NCBI GenBank assembly: GCA_018607785.1
Contig: JABBAU010000055.1
Span: 1 to 54,947, forward strand
Source of the DNA: Methylobacillus sp.
GTDB lineage: Bacteria > Pseudomonadota > Gammaproteobacteria > Burkholderiales > Methylophilaceae
Direction of reading: 5' to 3'
Length of the DNA: 54,947 bases
Under the pieces are notes generated by a model. That model was not told where the DNA came from. It saw only the letters and a program-made list of their open reading frames with translations, and ran no database searches. The position numbers were made by a program, and so were the translations under genes. This document shows, piece by piece, positions 18,517 through 29,569 of the stretch (within the stretch, counting starts at the first letter, position 1; every line of letters starts with the position of its first letter).

Positions 18517-19185
18517 TTAGCCGCACTTACTCTCGCCGCAATTAAGACAAGTCAAACATCCATCCATCATAATTGCTGCTTTTGTCTGACATTTATTACA
18601 TAACTGGGCATCCTTTGGAAAACCTGCTTCATCTAATTTTTCAGGATTTTTTTTTAAATACTCTGCCTTTTTTTCATCAATTAATTTCTGTTGATGTTCT
18701 TCTGGCTCTGTTACTTTTAACATGCCAATATTCTTTAGATGCTCCTCTAAAACTTGTCCCAATTCAGCAACCAGACTGGGAACATATTTACCCCCTTTTT
18801 TATAATAGCCTCCGTTGGGATCAAAAACACTTTCTAACTCTTCTATCAAAAATGTTAAGTCTCCTCCTTTTCTAAATACGGCTGACATCACTCTCGTAAG
18901 ACCGACTATCCATTGAAAGTGCTCCATATTTTTAGAATTCACAAAAATCTCAAAAGGTCTTCTATGCTCTTGCTCTGTCCCCTCGTTCATAATGACATCA
19001 TTAATAGTTATATATAATGCATGTTCAGTCACAGGCGTTTTTACTTTATATGTCGATCCCGTAATTTTATCTGGTCTTGCTAAGGGCTCACCAATTTGAA
19101 CTACTTCAGCGGGGGCTTCTTGCGTTTCTTCTTTTTTATCAACAACAGAATAACTTACGATTTTCTTTTCAATCTTGATTGACAT
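18517..19185 (-). CDS. nrdJb: Small component of the split class II (B12-dependent) ribonucleotide reductase, NrdJb
   Basis: 222 residues. The middle carries the TSCPD-type region (YITINDVIMNEGTEQEHRRPFEIFVNS, MEHFQWIVGLTRVMSAVFRKGGD). The C-terminus is a cysteine-rich zinc-ribbon-like tail (CNKCQ...GCLTCLNCGESKCG) that supplies reducing cysteines. Together with the 718-residue partner it reproduces the split NrdJa/NrdJb of Pseudomonas. An AGGAG ribosome site overlaps the nrdJa stop 7 bp before the ATG. Because split genes are known in this family, I read this as a normal subunit, not a frameshift. Confidence 0.9.
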   Translation of the reverse strand: MSIKIEKKIVSYSVVDKKEETQEAPAEVVQIGEPLARPDKITGSTYKVKTPVTEHALYITINDVIMNEGTEQEHRRPFEIFVNSKNMEHFQWIVGLTRVMSAVFRKGGDLTFLIEELESVFDPNGGYYKKGGKYVPSLVAELGQVLEEHLKNIGMLKVTEPEEHQQKLIDEKKAEYLKKNPEKLDEAGFPKDAQLCNKCQTKAAIMMDGCLTCLNCGESKCG

Positions 19186-19195
19186 CTACTAACTC

Positions 19196-21352
19196 CTAAA
19201 ATTTTCCGTAATAGCCTTCTTTCAAAGCATCATACAAATTGGCTGCTGAATGTGTTTCCCCATCATACTCAATTTCTTCATTACCCTTAACCTCAACTTC
19301 TTGTCCATCATCAAGTACGAATTTATAGCTTGTATTTTCTAAATCTTTCTCCGTTACTAATACCCCTTGAAATGCCTCAGGATTAAACCTAAAGGTTGTA
19401 CAGCCTTTTAAACCTTTCTCATATGCATACAAGTAAATTTCTTTAAAGTCTTCATAATCGTAATCAGTAGGTACATTAATTGTCTTTGAAATTGAGCTAT
19501 CAATCCATTTCTGAGCTGCGGCTTGAATATCGACATGTGCTTTTGCTTTAATTGTTGATGAATCAATAAAATATTCTGGTAATTTTTCATCTTCATTTTC
19601 AGAAAAAGGCATCGCTTTCGGGTTTACAAGTGCCCTATATGCAAGAAGCTCATAAGAAAAAACATCGACTTTTTCCTTTGATTTTTTTCCTTCCCTAATT
19701 ACGTTTCGACTGTAGTGATGGGCAAATGAAGGTTCAATTCCATTACTTGCATTATTAGCTAGGGACAATGAGATTGTGCCAGTTGGAGCAATAGAGCTGT
19801 GATGCGTAAAACGAGAACCAAATTTAACAATTTGGTCTTGGATAGAATCAGGAAACTGTTGCATATATTTGCTATATTTTCCTAACAAAACTTTTCCTTT
19901 TACTTTATCGCCAACCTTAATTCCATCTTTCTTCATTTCGGGTCTCATCAAAAGCATCGAAGCAGTAACCTCAAAGTCTTCATTCATGATTGGTGCTGGT
20001 CCTTTCTCTTTAGCGAGTTCAATACCAACCTCCCAGCCAATTTCAGCTAGAATTCGACTAACCTCATCTGTAAATTTTAAGGACTCTTCATCTCCATAAA
20101 CTATTCCCATCATTGATAAAGCTGATCCAAGACCCAAATATCCCATTCCATGTCGCCTTTTTTTTGCGATCTCGTCTCTTTGCTTTCCAAGTGGCAAGCC
20201 GTTTATCTCTACAACATTGTCGAGCATTCTTGTAAATATACCCACAACTTCTTTGTACTTGTCCCAGTCAAAATAAGCTTCTTCAGTAAAAGGTTTTTTT
20301 ACAAATTTAGTTAAATTAACCGAACCTAAAAGACATGCTCCATAAGGTGGAAGCGGTTGTTCGCCACATGGGTTTGTTGCTCTAATATTCTCACAAAACC
20401 AATTGTTATTCATCTCATTAACGCGATCAATCAAAATAAAACCAGGTTCAGCGTAATCATAAGTAGATGACATTATGATATCCCAAAGTCTTTTAGCTTG
20501 AATCACTTTATAAACCTTACATGCAACTTTCCCGGCATCTTTTCCTTCACTTTTTGATAAATATTTTCCTGGGGTAGGCCAATTGCGCCACACTACTTGA
20601 TCTTCATTATTTAAATCTAAATTTTCATCTTTTGCTTCTTTAGATGTTATGGGAAAAGCTACCTTCCACTTTTGATCTTTTTTAACAGCCTCCATAAAAT
20701 CTTTTGTGATAAGACAAGATAAGTTGAACTGCCGAAGTCTGCCATCTTCTCTTTTTGCTTTTATAAAATCCGTTACATCAGGGTGAGCAATATCGAAAGT
20801 GGCCATTTGAGCCCCTCGTCTTCCACCTGCACTTGAGACTGTAAAACACATACGGTCATAAATATCCATAAATGAAAGTGGGCCACTCGTATATGCCCCA
20901 GCACCTGCAACAAAGGCACCTTTTGGTCTAAGAGTAGAGTACTCGTATCCAATTCCACAGCCTGCTTTTAAAGTCAGTCCCGCCTCATGCACTTTGTCTA
21001 AAATATCAGTCATACTGTCTTCGATGATTCCTGATACCGTACAATTTATTGTGCTTGTAGCAGGCTTATGCTCTAAAGCCCCTGCATTAGAAGTAATTCG
21101 ACCTGCAGGTATAGCTCCATTTTGTAAAGCCCATAAAAATTTAGCACTCCATTCTTCTTGAACCTCTTTTTTCTCTACTTCAGAAAGTGCTCTAGCAACT
21201 CTTAAGTAAGTGTCATCAACGCCTTTATCAACAAATTCCCCTTTCTTTGACTTAAGTCGATATTTTTTATCCCATATATCAAGTGAGACTGGCTGGACTG
21301 GAATCGAAACCTCTTCAGGTTGATCATCATTACTTGGTAATGCTTTGAGCAT
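19196..21352 (-). CDS. nrdJa: Adenosylcobalamin-dependent ribonucleoside-diphosphate reductase, large component NrdJa
   Basis: 718 residues of the class II ribonucleotide reductase barrel. By alignment in mind with Thermotoga NrdJ, the redox cysteines are C104 (TINCTVSG) and C340, and the thiyl radical cysteine is C329 in NPCGE (E331). Also visible are GCGIGYEYSTLRPKGA, SAGGRRGAQMA, and APTGTISLSLANNASNGIEP. It makes deoxynucleotides independently of oxygen using adenosylcobalamin. The finger and final cysteine pair are moved to nrdJb. The promoter upstream is overlaid by two NrdR-like boxes. Confidence 0.96.
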   Translation of the reverse strand: MLKALPSNDDQPEEVSIPVQPVSLDIWDKKYRLKSKKGEFVDKGVDDTYLRVARALSEVEKKEVQEEWSAKFLWALQNGAIPAGRITSNAGALEHKPATSTINCTVSGIIEDSMTDILDKVHEAGLTLKAGCGIGYEYSTLRPKGAFVAGAGAYTSGPLSFMDIYDRMCFTVSSAGGRRGAQMATFDIAHPDVTDFIKAKREDGRLRQFNLSCLITKDFMEAVKKDQKWKVAFPITSKEAKDENLDLNNEDQVVWRNWPTPGKYLSKSEGKDAGKVACKVYKVIQAKRLWDIIMSSTYDYAEPGFILIDRVNEMNNNWFCENIRATNPCGEQPLPPYGACLLGSVNLTKFVKKPFTEEAYFDWDKYKEVVGIFTRMLDNVVEINGLPLGKQRDEIAKKRRHGMGYLGLGSALSMMGIVYGDEESLKFTDEVSRILAEIGWEVGIELAKEKGPAPIMNEDFEVTASMLLMRPEMKKDGIKVGDKVKGKVLLGKYSKYMQQFPDSIQDQIVKFGSRFTHHSSIAPTGTISLSLANNASNGIEPSFAHHYSRNVIREGKKSKEKVDVFSYELLAYRALVNPKAMPFSENEDEKLPEYFIDSSTIKAKAHVDIQAAAQKWIDSSISKTINVPTDYDYEDFKEIYLYAYEKGLKGCTTFRFNPEAFQGVLVTEKDLENTSYKFVLDDGQEVEVKGNEEIEYDGETHSAANLYDALKEGYYGKF

Positions 21353-21417
21353 TGCAAACCCCCTAGTTTTAGTACTAAATTACTTAATTTAACGAATAAT
21401 ATTGATTTTTTTTAAAA

Positions 21418-21433
21418 CCACTACATATTGTGG
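21418..21433. promoter_or_regulatory. NrdR box 1 (predicted)
   Basis: CCACTACATATTGTGG is a near-palindrome matching the NrdR consensus acaCwAtATaTwGtgt at most positions, including the core C-w-A-x-A-T-A-T-w-G. It lies just downstream of the predicted nrdJ -10 element, where a repressor would block transcription. Its start is exactly 31 bp from a second weaker box, and tandem boxes about three helical turns apart are the known NrdR arrangement. Confidence 0.68.
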
Positions 21434-21444
21434 CATATGTGAAA

Positions 21445-21472
21445 ATAATATCACCTGATTGTGTCTGGTCAA
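21445..21472 (-). promoter_or_regulatory. Predicted sigma-70 promoter of nrdJab
   Basis: On the minus strand TTGACC (21472-21467), a 16-bp spacer and TATTAT (21450-21445) form a good sigma-70-type promoter. Transcription would start near 21438, giving a leader of about 85 nt before the nrdJa ATG at 21352. It is overlapped by the two NrdR-like boxes. Confidence 0.6.
21449..21464. promoter_or_regulatory. NrdR box 2 (predicted, weaker)
   Basis: TATCACCTGATTGTGT keeps one good half-site (TTGTGT) and the conserved C-A of the other, about 9 of 16 consensus positions. On its own it would not convince. The exact 31-bp phasing with box 1 and the overlap with the -10 and spacer of the nrdJ promoter give it weight. 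Confidence 0.5.
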
Positions 21473-21581
21473 GTAATTTTTATTAAAAAATAATAAAAAC
21501 TTCACTATTAAAAAAAAACTTATTTAAAACCAAAACTTTACATTTAAAATAAATTTTTTAAGGCATTATTTTTATGAGAAA

Positions 21582-22853
21582 ATGAAAAAAATGCAGCTAT
21601 TTTTATATAATTTTATTGTTTACCTTATTTTACCCCTCACCATAGTTAAACTCCTTTACCGTGGAATAAAAAATAGAGACTATTTAAAAAATTGGGCCGA
21701 ACGTTTTGCAATCTATCCAAATCATCAACGAGATATATGGAAGAAAAGAAAAACTGTATGGATACATTGTGTTTCTGTTGGTGAAACAAAAGCGATTTAT
21801 ACGCTTTTAGAAAAATTTCAAAAAAAATTTCCTAGTTTCCATTTCTTAATAACAAATGGCACTCCAACAGGAAGAAAGGTAGAGTTACCCTCAAGCAAAA
21901 AAATTCATAGAAGTTATTTGCCTTATGATGCAAACTTTTTAGTTTCAAGATTTCTGCAAATTTACCAACCAAAAATTGGAATTTTAATTGAGAAAGAAAT
22001 TTGGCCAAATTTAATAAATCAGTGCGATCAAAAAAAAATACCTCTACTTTTAATAAACGGAAGGCTTTCCAACGAATCCTTTAAAAAATATTATGAATTT
22101 AAAAAATTTTATACGCCTTTATTTAATAAACTTTCTAAAATTTGCGTACAAAATTCATCAGATAAAAAAAACTTTGCAAAATTAACTTCTAATGAAATAC
22201 GAGTAATGGGAAACTTAAAATTTGATCAAGCACCTCCCACAAATACATCAGAAAAATCAAAGTTGCTAAAAAAAGAATTAAAAATCAACAAGCAAATTGT
22301 CATCGTCGCAGGAAGCACTAGAGATGGAGAAGAAGAAATCATCCTTGATCAAATTGTTTCTATGAAAAGGCAAAATATTACTCTAATCCTTGTACCAAGA
22401 CACCCAGAGAGATTTAGTAAGGTTGAAAGTTTACTCAAATCAAAAAAAATAAAATTTGTAAAAAGAAGTCAATCCTCTTGGGTGAATTCAACACCCAATG
22501 TTGTATTGGGTGACACAATGAATGAAATTTATATTTACTATCAATTAGCTGACATTGTAATAATTGGGGGAAGTTTTCTTAACTATGGAAGTCAAAACCC
22601 TATTGAAGCTCTAAAAATGAGAAAGCCTACAATCATTGGTCCTTCTATTTATAATTTTAAAGATGTAGTAACCGATGCAATTAAATCAAATGCATTAGTA
22701 AAAATTAATCGTATTGGAGAGTTACCTTTAGTGATTAAAAAATATGGGAATAAGAAAAATCAACAGTTGCTAATTAACAATTCAAAAAAATTTATTTCAA
22801 AATCAGAAGGCAGTTCAAACAAAGCATTTAAAATCATCAGTCAATATTTTTAA
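21582..22853 (+). CDS. waaA: 3-deoxy-D-manno-octulosonic acid (Kdo) transferase
   Basis: 423 residues with an N-terminal membrane anchor (about 3-25) and a GT-B fold glycosyltransferase. Family motifs are VWIHCVSVGETKA, FLITNGTPTGR, the YLPYD segment, EKEIWPNLI, LLINGRLS, and the C-terminal VPRHPERF and VIIGGSFLNYGSQNPIEA. It adds Kdo to lipid A at the cytoplasmic face of the inner membrane. It diverges from nrdJa. The 3' end overlaps the convergent isochorismatase-like gene by 17 bp. Confidence 0.95.
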   Translation: MKKMQLFLYNFIVYLILPLTIVKLLYRGIKNRDYLKNWAERFAIYPNHQRDIWKKRKTVWIHCVSVGETKAIYTLLEKFQKKFPSFHFLITNGTPTGRKVELPSSKKIHRSYLPYDANFLVSRFLQIYQPKIGILIEKEIWPNLINQCDQKKIPLLLINGRLSNESFKKYYEFKKFYTPLFNKLSKICVQNSSDKKNFAKLTSNEIRVMGNLKFDQAPPTNTSEKSKLLKKELKINKQIVIVAGSTRDGEEEIILDQIVSMKRQNITLILVPRHPERFSKVESLLKSKKIKFVKRSQSSWVNSTPNVVLGDTMNEIYIYYQLADIVIIGGSFLNYGSQNPIEALKMRKPTIIGPSIYNFKDVVTDAIKSNALVKINRIGELPLVIKKYGNKKNQQLLINNSKKFISKSEGSSNKAFKIISQYF

Positions 22854-23391
22854 TAAGCGGGGCTATCTCCTTAAATATGGGATTTTCTGAAGAACCTAAC
22901 CATTCAAAGACGACTGACTCAACGTTTGTGATAATACAACCCGCACTTTTTAATCTACCCAAAGCATTTTGTTTGTTTAAAATATTTCTCGATACGACAG
23001 CATCCTCAATTACATAAACCTCCTTCCCTGCTTTGAGAAGACCAAGGGCAGTTTGAAGAATACAAATATGTGTTTCCATTCCAGTTAGAAAAACTTGTGG
23101 TTTTGTACGAATTAAATATCTGTTAAAAATTGCGTCATCTGTACAAGCAAAAACTTTTTTTTCTATATAACTTGCCTCGCTTACAAAAGCTTTAATACTC
23201 GGCAAAGTTTGTCCTAATCCCTGTGGGTATTGTTCGGTAATGATTGTAGGAATTTCTAATTTTTGGGCGACAGTGAATAAAAGCTCACATCTTTTAGTAA
23301 TTTTATTAATAACTTCTTTTGGCATTACAGATGCCAACTTTTCTTGCATATCAACTAAAACTAATTGGCTTTTATTTTTTAAAGCAATCAT
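22837..23391 (-). CDS. Isochorismatase-like (cysteine hydrolase) family protein
   Basis: 184 residues with the catalytic triad of the family: D14 (VLVDMQEKL), a Lys at 78/79 (YIEKKVFACTDD) and C110 in TGMETHICILQTALGLL. ITEQYPQGLG is typical of the YcaC-like branch. These cytoplasmic enzymes hydrolyse isochorismate or amides; the true substrate is unknown. It lies 4 bp after tolC in the same direction. Confidence 0.88.
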   Translation of the reverse strand: MIALKNKSQLVLVDMQEKLASVMPKEVINKITKRCELLFTVAQKLEIPTIITEQYPQGLGQTLPSIKAFVSEASYIEKKVFACTDDAIFNRYLIRTKPQVFLTGMETHICILQTALGLLKAGKEVYVIEDAVVSRNILNKQNALGRLKSAGCIITNVESVVFEWLGSSENPIFKEIAPLIKNID

Positions 23392-23395
23392 GAAG

Positions 23396-24769
23396 TTATT
23401 CCATTATTAAATATTTATTAATTTCAACTATGTCCTGCTTCGTTAACATACCGACAGAAAATTTTAAATTAACCAAGTTCATTAAATAATCATACTTATT
23501 GTCTAGTATATCTTTTTCAGCATCAAAATAAACTTGTTGGGCTCTCAAGACATCTATGCTGTCCCTTAAACCCGCTTTAAACCCCAAATTGGTTGAATCG
23601 AGTGTTAATTTAGCACTTTTTAATGCAACGTCATAAGCAGCTATTTCGGCAAAATTTGTTTGGAGATGCAAAAAATTTTCTCTTACCTCCAACTTAACTT
23701 GTCTTTCTAAATATTCCTCATCTTCTTGTAATTTGAGCTTAAGTAACTTTCCTTCACGTACCCTTGAGCTTTTGAATCCACCTTGATAAATGGGAATATT
23801 GATTTCAACACCAATCGCATCAGAAAAATCACTCCCCCCTTGGTTTTTGGTTGCACCGTAGGGGTATCCACCACTATTCCAATTTCTTGAGCGAGAAGCA
23901 AATGCATCTATGGTTGGGTACCTATCCCCAGCGCGAATATCTATCTCTCTATCAGCAATTTTGACTTCATCTCTTCTTATTTGAAGATCTAAATTATTCT
24001 CAATAGCGATATCAATCCATTCTTCGGCTTTATTTTCAACTTCTGTAAATGTAATTACTGGATTTAATTTTTTTAACTTGCCCGGTAATGATCCAGTAAT
24101 TGTTTCAAATTCTCTTTTTTTTATTTTAAAAAGTTGGACGGCATTTAATTGCTCAACTTCAATTAGTGCAGCTTTCGTTTTTGTTTCATTCACATCTGTT
24201 ATGGAAACGAGTCCAGCTTTGAACATGGCTTCAGCTTCAGCAAGCTGTGCAAGAATTTCTTTACGTTGTGCTTGAAGTAAATCAATCTCATCTGAAGCTT
24301 GGAGTGTTTCAAAATATAACTTTACAACTCGATAAATCAAGTCTTGGTGTGACCAAAGCAGCTGTTTGTCACTTAAGCTGGTTTGAAGTAAATTTTGTTT
24401 ATATCGATTATAAGAAGCGTAGTTAAAAACAGGTTGTCTTACCACGACGCCATATTCATAATTTTGATAGTCTGCTTTTGTACCAGCTAAAAGAACGTTG
24501 CTTATTGGCGTATTAAATTTTCTTTCATTATTAAGATCTGAATAACTTCCTGAAGCAGATATATTCGGTAATAATAATGATAAGCCTTGATCAATTAATT
24601 CTTGTGTTGCTTGATTTTGAATTGTCGCAGCAGATAAAATTGCATCATGCCTTAATGCTTCATTGTAAAGAGTCAACAAATCACTTGATTTTTCAGCATA
24701 GATAACTGAAGAAAATCCCATTAAAAAAAAGATAGAGCATAATCTTAATTTTAAAAAATTTATCGGCAT
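23396..24769 (-). CDS. tolC: TolC family outer-membrane efflux channel
   Basis: 457 residues with a signal peptide (to about AEKSS at residue 26). Two homologous halves of long coiled-coil helices and barrel strands follow: LTLYNEALRHDAILSAA at the start, LFKAGLVSITDV-like repeats (MFKAGLVSITDVNETK and LGFKAGLRDSIDVLRAQQ), and VGVEINIPIYQGG-type motifs. It forms the trimeric tunnel for tripartite export systems; no adaptor or inner-membrane pump is in the window. It follows the pcm-like gene by 25 bp, a pairing common in betaproteobacteria. Confidence 0.92.
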   Translation of the reverse strand: MPINFLKLRLCSIFFLMGFSSVIYAEKSSDLLTLYNEALRHDAILSAATIQNQATQELIDQGLSLLLPNISASGSYSDLNNERKFNTPISNVLLAGTKADYQNYEYGVVVRQPVFNYASYNRYKQNLLQTSLSDKQLLWSHQDLIYRVVKLYFETLQASDEIDLLQAQRKEILAQLAEAEAMFKAGLVSITDVNETKTKAALIEVEQLNAVQLFKIKKREFETITGSLPGKLKKLNPVITFTEVENKAEEWIDIAIENNLDLQIRRDEVKIADREIDIRAGDRYPTIDAFASRSRNWNSGGYPYGATKNQGGSDFSDAIGVEINIPIYQGGFKSSRVREGKLLKLKLQEDEEYLERQVKLEVRENFLHLQTNFAEIAAYDVALKSAKLTLDSTNLGFKAGLRDSIDVLRAQQVYFDAEKDILDNKYDYLMNLVNLKFSVGMLTKQDIVEINKYLIME

Positions 24770-24794
24770 AGATTAAGAATATCGTTTAGTTAAC

Positions 24795-25454
24795 TTAAAA
24801 AACAAACTTTGAAGATTTACTTTTTGAAACCAACAAAGGTACAACATCTTCAAAAATTGATTTAACCTCATATTCATTCGAACCAACTTTTTCAATTAGG
24901 TTCGCTTTCATTAGCGTTTTGTTTCCTTCAAATAAAAACAATTTGCCGCCTATATTTAATTGCTCTCTTAAACCAACAGGTTCTTGTTGTAAGCCGCCTG
25001 TAAAAACTATCACATCATAAGGAGCAGATTCTAAATGGCCAAAAATACCATCATCATTAATATAGGTTAAATTATATAGGTTGTCTTGTTGATGAATTAA
25101 TTTTGCCTCAATTAAAAACTCATCAAATACATCCATTGTCACAACATGCTTTGAAAGTGAAGCTAGCATGGCCGCAAAAAAACCTGATCCCGTTCCAACG
25201 TGTAAAACTAGATCAGAAGACTTTAACTTCAAAGACTGTAAAACCTTTGCCTCTTGTTTTGGGGCAAGCATATATTGCTCATTCATTAGCGGAATCTGCA
25301 CATCAGTGAACGCTAATTTTTTATAAGCACTTGGAACATAATTTTCCCTCTTTATTTTGTCATACAAATTTAAAATTGTTACGTCAAATATGTCCCAAGT
25401 TCTTATTTGCTGCTCGATCATATTAAAACGTTTTATATCTGTAAGGGTTTTCAT
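24795..25454 (-). CDS. pcm: Protein-L-isoaspartate O-methyltransferase family protein
   Basis: About 219 residues from ATG 25454-25452 (MKTLTDIKRFNMIEQQIRTW). RFNMIEQQIR is the usual beginning of the betaproteobacterial Pcm-like group; the frame can be extended 26 codons upstream to 25532 but without family similarity. The SAM-binding motif VLHVGTGSGFFAAMLA and QIPLMNEQYMLAPK, FEGNKT are visible. Canonical Pcm repairs isoaspartyl residues. This branch has weaker active-site conservation (the usual SQPY region reads NEQYML), so the activity is uncertain. Probably the first gene of pcm-tolC-isochorismatase. Confidence 0.8.
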   Translation of the reverse strand: MKTLTDIKRFNMIEQQIRTWDIFDVTILNLYDKIKRENYVPSAYKKLAFTDVQIPLMNEQYMLAPKQEAKVLQSLKLKSSDLVLHVGTGSGFFAAMLASLSKHVVTMDVFDEFLIEAKLIHQQDNLYNLTYINDDGIFGHLESAPYDVIVFTGGLQQEPVGLREQLNIGGKLFLFEGNKTLMKANLIEKVGSNEYEVKSIFEDVVPLLVSKSKSSKFVF

Positions 25455-25594
25455 AAGTTTGATAAATAATGGAAAATAATTAGGTCTATCTTTTACCCAA
25501 TTATAGCTGAGAAGGCATCTTTTTCTTTGCATATTTTCATTAAAAAGTGAATGGTCACCTTGCTATAAAGATGATAATCAAGTAATTTATAAGT

Positions 25595-25676
25595 ATTGCT
25601 AGGGGTCCGCTTTCAAGCGGTGAGAAAAACTCTTTGAACCTGATGTGAATTAAATGTCGCCGTAGGGAATGCATCT
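25595..25676 (+). promoter_or_regulatory. TPP riboswitch (THI element) upstream of thiC
   Basis: The aptamer shows the conserved core: AGGGGTCCGC, then TGAGAA with a downstream CTTTGAACCTGAT, and CGCCGTAGGGAATGC. These are the helices and joining regions that bind the pyrimidine and diphosphate of thiamine pyrophosphate. It ends 47 bp before the preferred thiC start. A candidate promoter (TTGCTA-N17-TAATTT, 25560-25588) would start transcription right at the aptamer, but it is weak. Confidence 0.95.
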
Positions 25677-25685
25677 TAATAACTG

Positions 25686-27619
<1,934 letters not shown>

Positions 27620-27641
27620 CTGTGCTTTTTAAGGATTAAAA

Positions 27642-28439
27642 TTGGATTTATATCTTTTATGGGTGGCTTTTCTTCTCGGTATCGTTGAAGGTGTCACTGA
27701 GTTTATCCCTGTCAGCTCAACCGGTCATTTAATTTTAGCAGCCGAACTTTTAAATTTTAATGATGAGTCAAGCAAAGTCTTCGAAATTTTTATTCAACTA
27801 GGTGCCATATTAGCTGTGATGGTTGAATATAAAAAAAAATTAATTCAAACATTTAAAGGGGCGCTGTATGAAAAGGTATCACAGAACTTTATAGTGCACC
27901 TCTTTATTGCCTTTCTCCCGGCAGCCATTATGGGGCTCTTATTCCATAAAATGATTAAGTTTTATTTATTTAACCCCATCATTGTAGGCATTAGTCTAGT
28001 TATTGGTGGTTTTATCATGATTTTAATTGAAAAAAAATTGACCATTAAAACAAAAATGAATGTTGATCAAATAACGAAGAAACAGGCTTTAATTGTTGGT
28101 ATAGCTCAATGTTTTGCTTTAATCCCGGGTGTTTCAAGATCAGCATCGACGATAATGGGAGGATTAATATCAGGTCTAGATCGAAAAACTGCGACCGAAT
28201 TTTCATTTTTTTTAGCTATACCTATTATATTTGCTGCCTCAATATTTGATCTAACAACAAATTTTTCAATACTCAATATACAACATGTTCCTATTTTTTT
28301 AATAGGCTTCATTACTGCGTTTATAAGTGCTTATTTAATAATTAAAATTTTTATTAGATATGTTGCAAATCACGATTTTGTTATGTTTGGTTGGTATAGG
28401 ATCTTTATTGGGATTATTGCAATTTATTATTTTATTTAA
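27642..28439 (+). CDS. uppP: Undecaprenyl-diphosphate phosphatase
   Basis: 265 residues, highly hydrophobic, with the two BacA/UppP signatures GIVEGVTEFIPVSSTGHLI (about 14-32) and PGVSRSAST (about 163-171), and 7-8 predicted membrane helices. It recycles the lipid carrier for peptidoglycan and other polymers. TTG is the only start that preserves the conserved N-terminus (MDLYLLWVAFLLGIVEG), with AAGGA 6 bp before it. It lies 22 bp behind thiC. Confidence 0.95.
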   Translation: MDLYLLWVAFLLGIVEGVTEFIPVSSTGHLILAAELLNFNDESSKVFEIFIQLGAILAVMVEYKKKLIQTFKGALYEKVSQNFIVHLFIAFLPAAIMGLLFHKMIKFYLFNPIIVGISLVIGGFIMILIEKKLTIKTKMNVDQITKKQALIVGIAQCFALIPGVSRSASTIMGGLISGLDRKTATEFSFFLAIPIIFAASIFDLTTNFSILNIQHVPIFLIGFITAFISAYLIIKIFIRYVANHDFVMFGWYRIFIGIIAIYYFI

Positions 28440-28453
28440 ATTGAAAAATTATT

Positions 28454-29488
28454 ATGGGGTTCATTTCAGACCAATTAATAAAATGGCATAAAATATCAGG
28501 ACGTCATAACCTCCCTTGGCAAAACACAAAAGATCCTTATTTTGTTTGGCTTTCTGAAGTAATGCTGCAACAAACTCAAGTCAATACCGTTTTGCCTTAT
28601 TTCAAAAAATTTACTAAAAAATTTTCAAGTATTGATCTCCTCGCTAGTGCTACTGAGGAAGAAGTTTTAGAGCTATGGAGTGGACTTGGATATTACGCTC
28701 GTGCAAGAAATTTACATAAAACAGCCATCATAATCACAGAAAATTTTAATGGAATATTTCCCTCGTCTTGTGAAGAACTTTTAGCTTTACCAGGAATTGG
28801 AAGATCAACTGCAGGGGCCATTTCAGCAATTGCCTTCAAAAAAAGAAAACCTATCCTTGATGGAAACGTTAAAAGAGTTTTCACGAGATACTTTGGCATT
28901 AGAGAATGGGCAGGAAAAATTTCAGTTGAAAAAAATCTATGGAACCTAGCGACTAAAAATTTACCAGAGACAACTACGCACATTCATACCTATACTCAAG
29001 CACTGATGGATTTAGGAGCAACCATTTGCAAAAGAAGTCAGCCATTATGCAACCATTGTCCTTTGCAAGAGCATTGTATTAGTTTTAATAAAAATTGGAC
29101 AAAAGAAATTCCTATCTCTAGACCAAAAAAGTTTCTGCCTACAAACGAAATCTTCATATTAGCAATTGATTCAAATGATCATTTTTTGCTTAACAAAAGA
29201 CTGACAGAAGGCGTTTGGCCTGGGCTATGGTCAATGCCTGAGGTAAGAAATTTCAAAAGTTCTTCAAGTTGGTTAAAAAAAAATTTAACAACAGAAAATT
29301 TTCGAGTAATTAAAGAGGGTATTTATAAAACTTCTTTTACTCACTATAAACTTAATATCCAATATCAACATATAATTGTTCATTCATCCAAGCTAAATAA
29401 AGTCAAAAATTATAAATGGATTAATAAGAACAATATTAAAAATACAGCCTTACCAAGCCCCATTAGAAAAATTTTTTCCACTCTTTAA
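28454..29488 (+). CDS. mutY: Adenine DNA glycosylase
   Basis: 344 residues. The HhH-GPD domain carries E35 (EVMLQQTQV), the helix-hairpin-helix LPGIGRSTAGAI and catalytic D136 (PILDGNVKR). The [4Fe-4S] ligands are C192, C199, C202 and C208. The C-terminal Nudix-like domain (about 225-344) recognises 8-oxoguanine. It removes A opposite 8-oxoG. It starts 14 bp after uppP in the same operon. Confidence 0.95.
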   Translation: MGFISDQLIKWHKISGRHNLPWQNTKDPYFVWLSEVMLQQTQVNTVLPYFKKFTKKFSSIDLLASATEEEVLELWSGLGYYARARNLHKTAIIITENFNGIFPSSCEELLALPGIGRSTAGAISAIAFKKRKPILDGNVKRVFTRYFGIREWAGKISVEKNLWNLATKNLPETTTHIHTYTQALMDLGATICKRSQPLCNHCPLQEHCISFNKNWTKEIPISRPKKFLPTNEIFILAIDSNDHFLLNKRLTEGVWPGLWSMPEVRNFKSSSSWLKKNLTTENFRVIKEGIYKTSFTHYKLNIQYQHIIVHSSKLNKVKNYKWINKNNIKNTALPSPIRKIFSTL

Positions 29489-29569
29489 AGCCGGTAAAGC
29501 TTGCACAGTTTTATATAAAAAGGCATTATTCAAATTAATATTTAAATTATTATTTAAGGAACATTTATT

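Noticed and set aside
18517-21352. nrdJ broken in two by a frameshift
   Set aside because: The second gene has its own AGGAG site and ATG and is a complete NrdJb-like protein. A split NrdJa/NrdJb is known in Pseudomonas and relatives.
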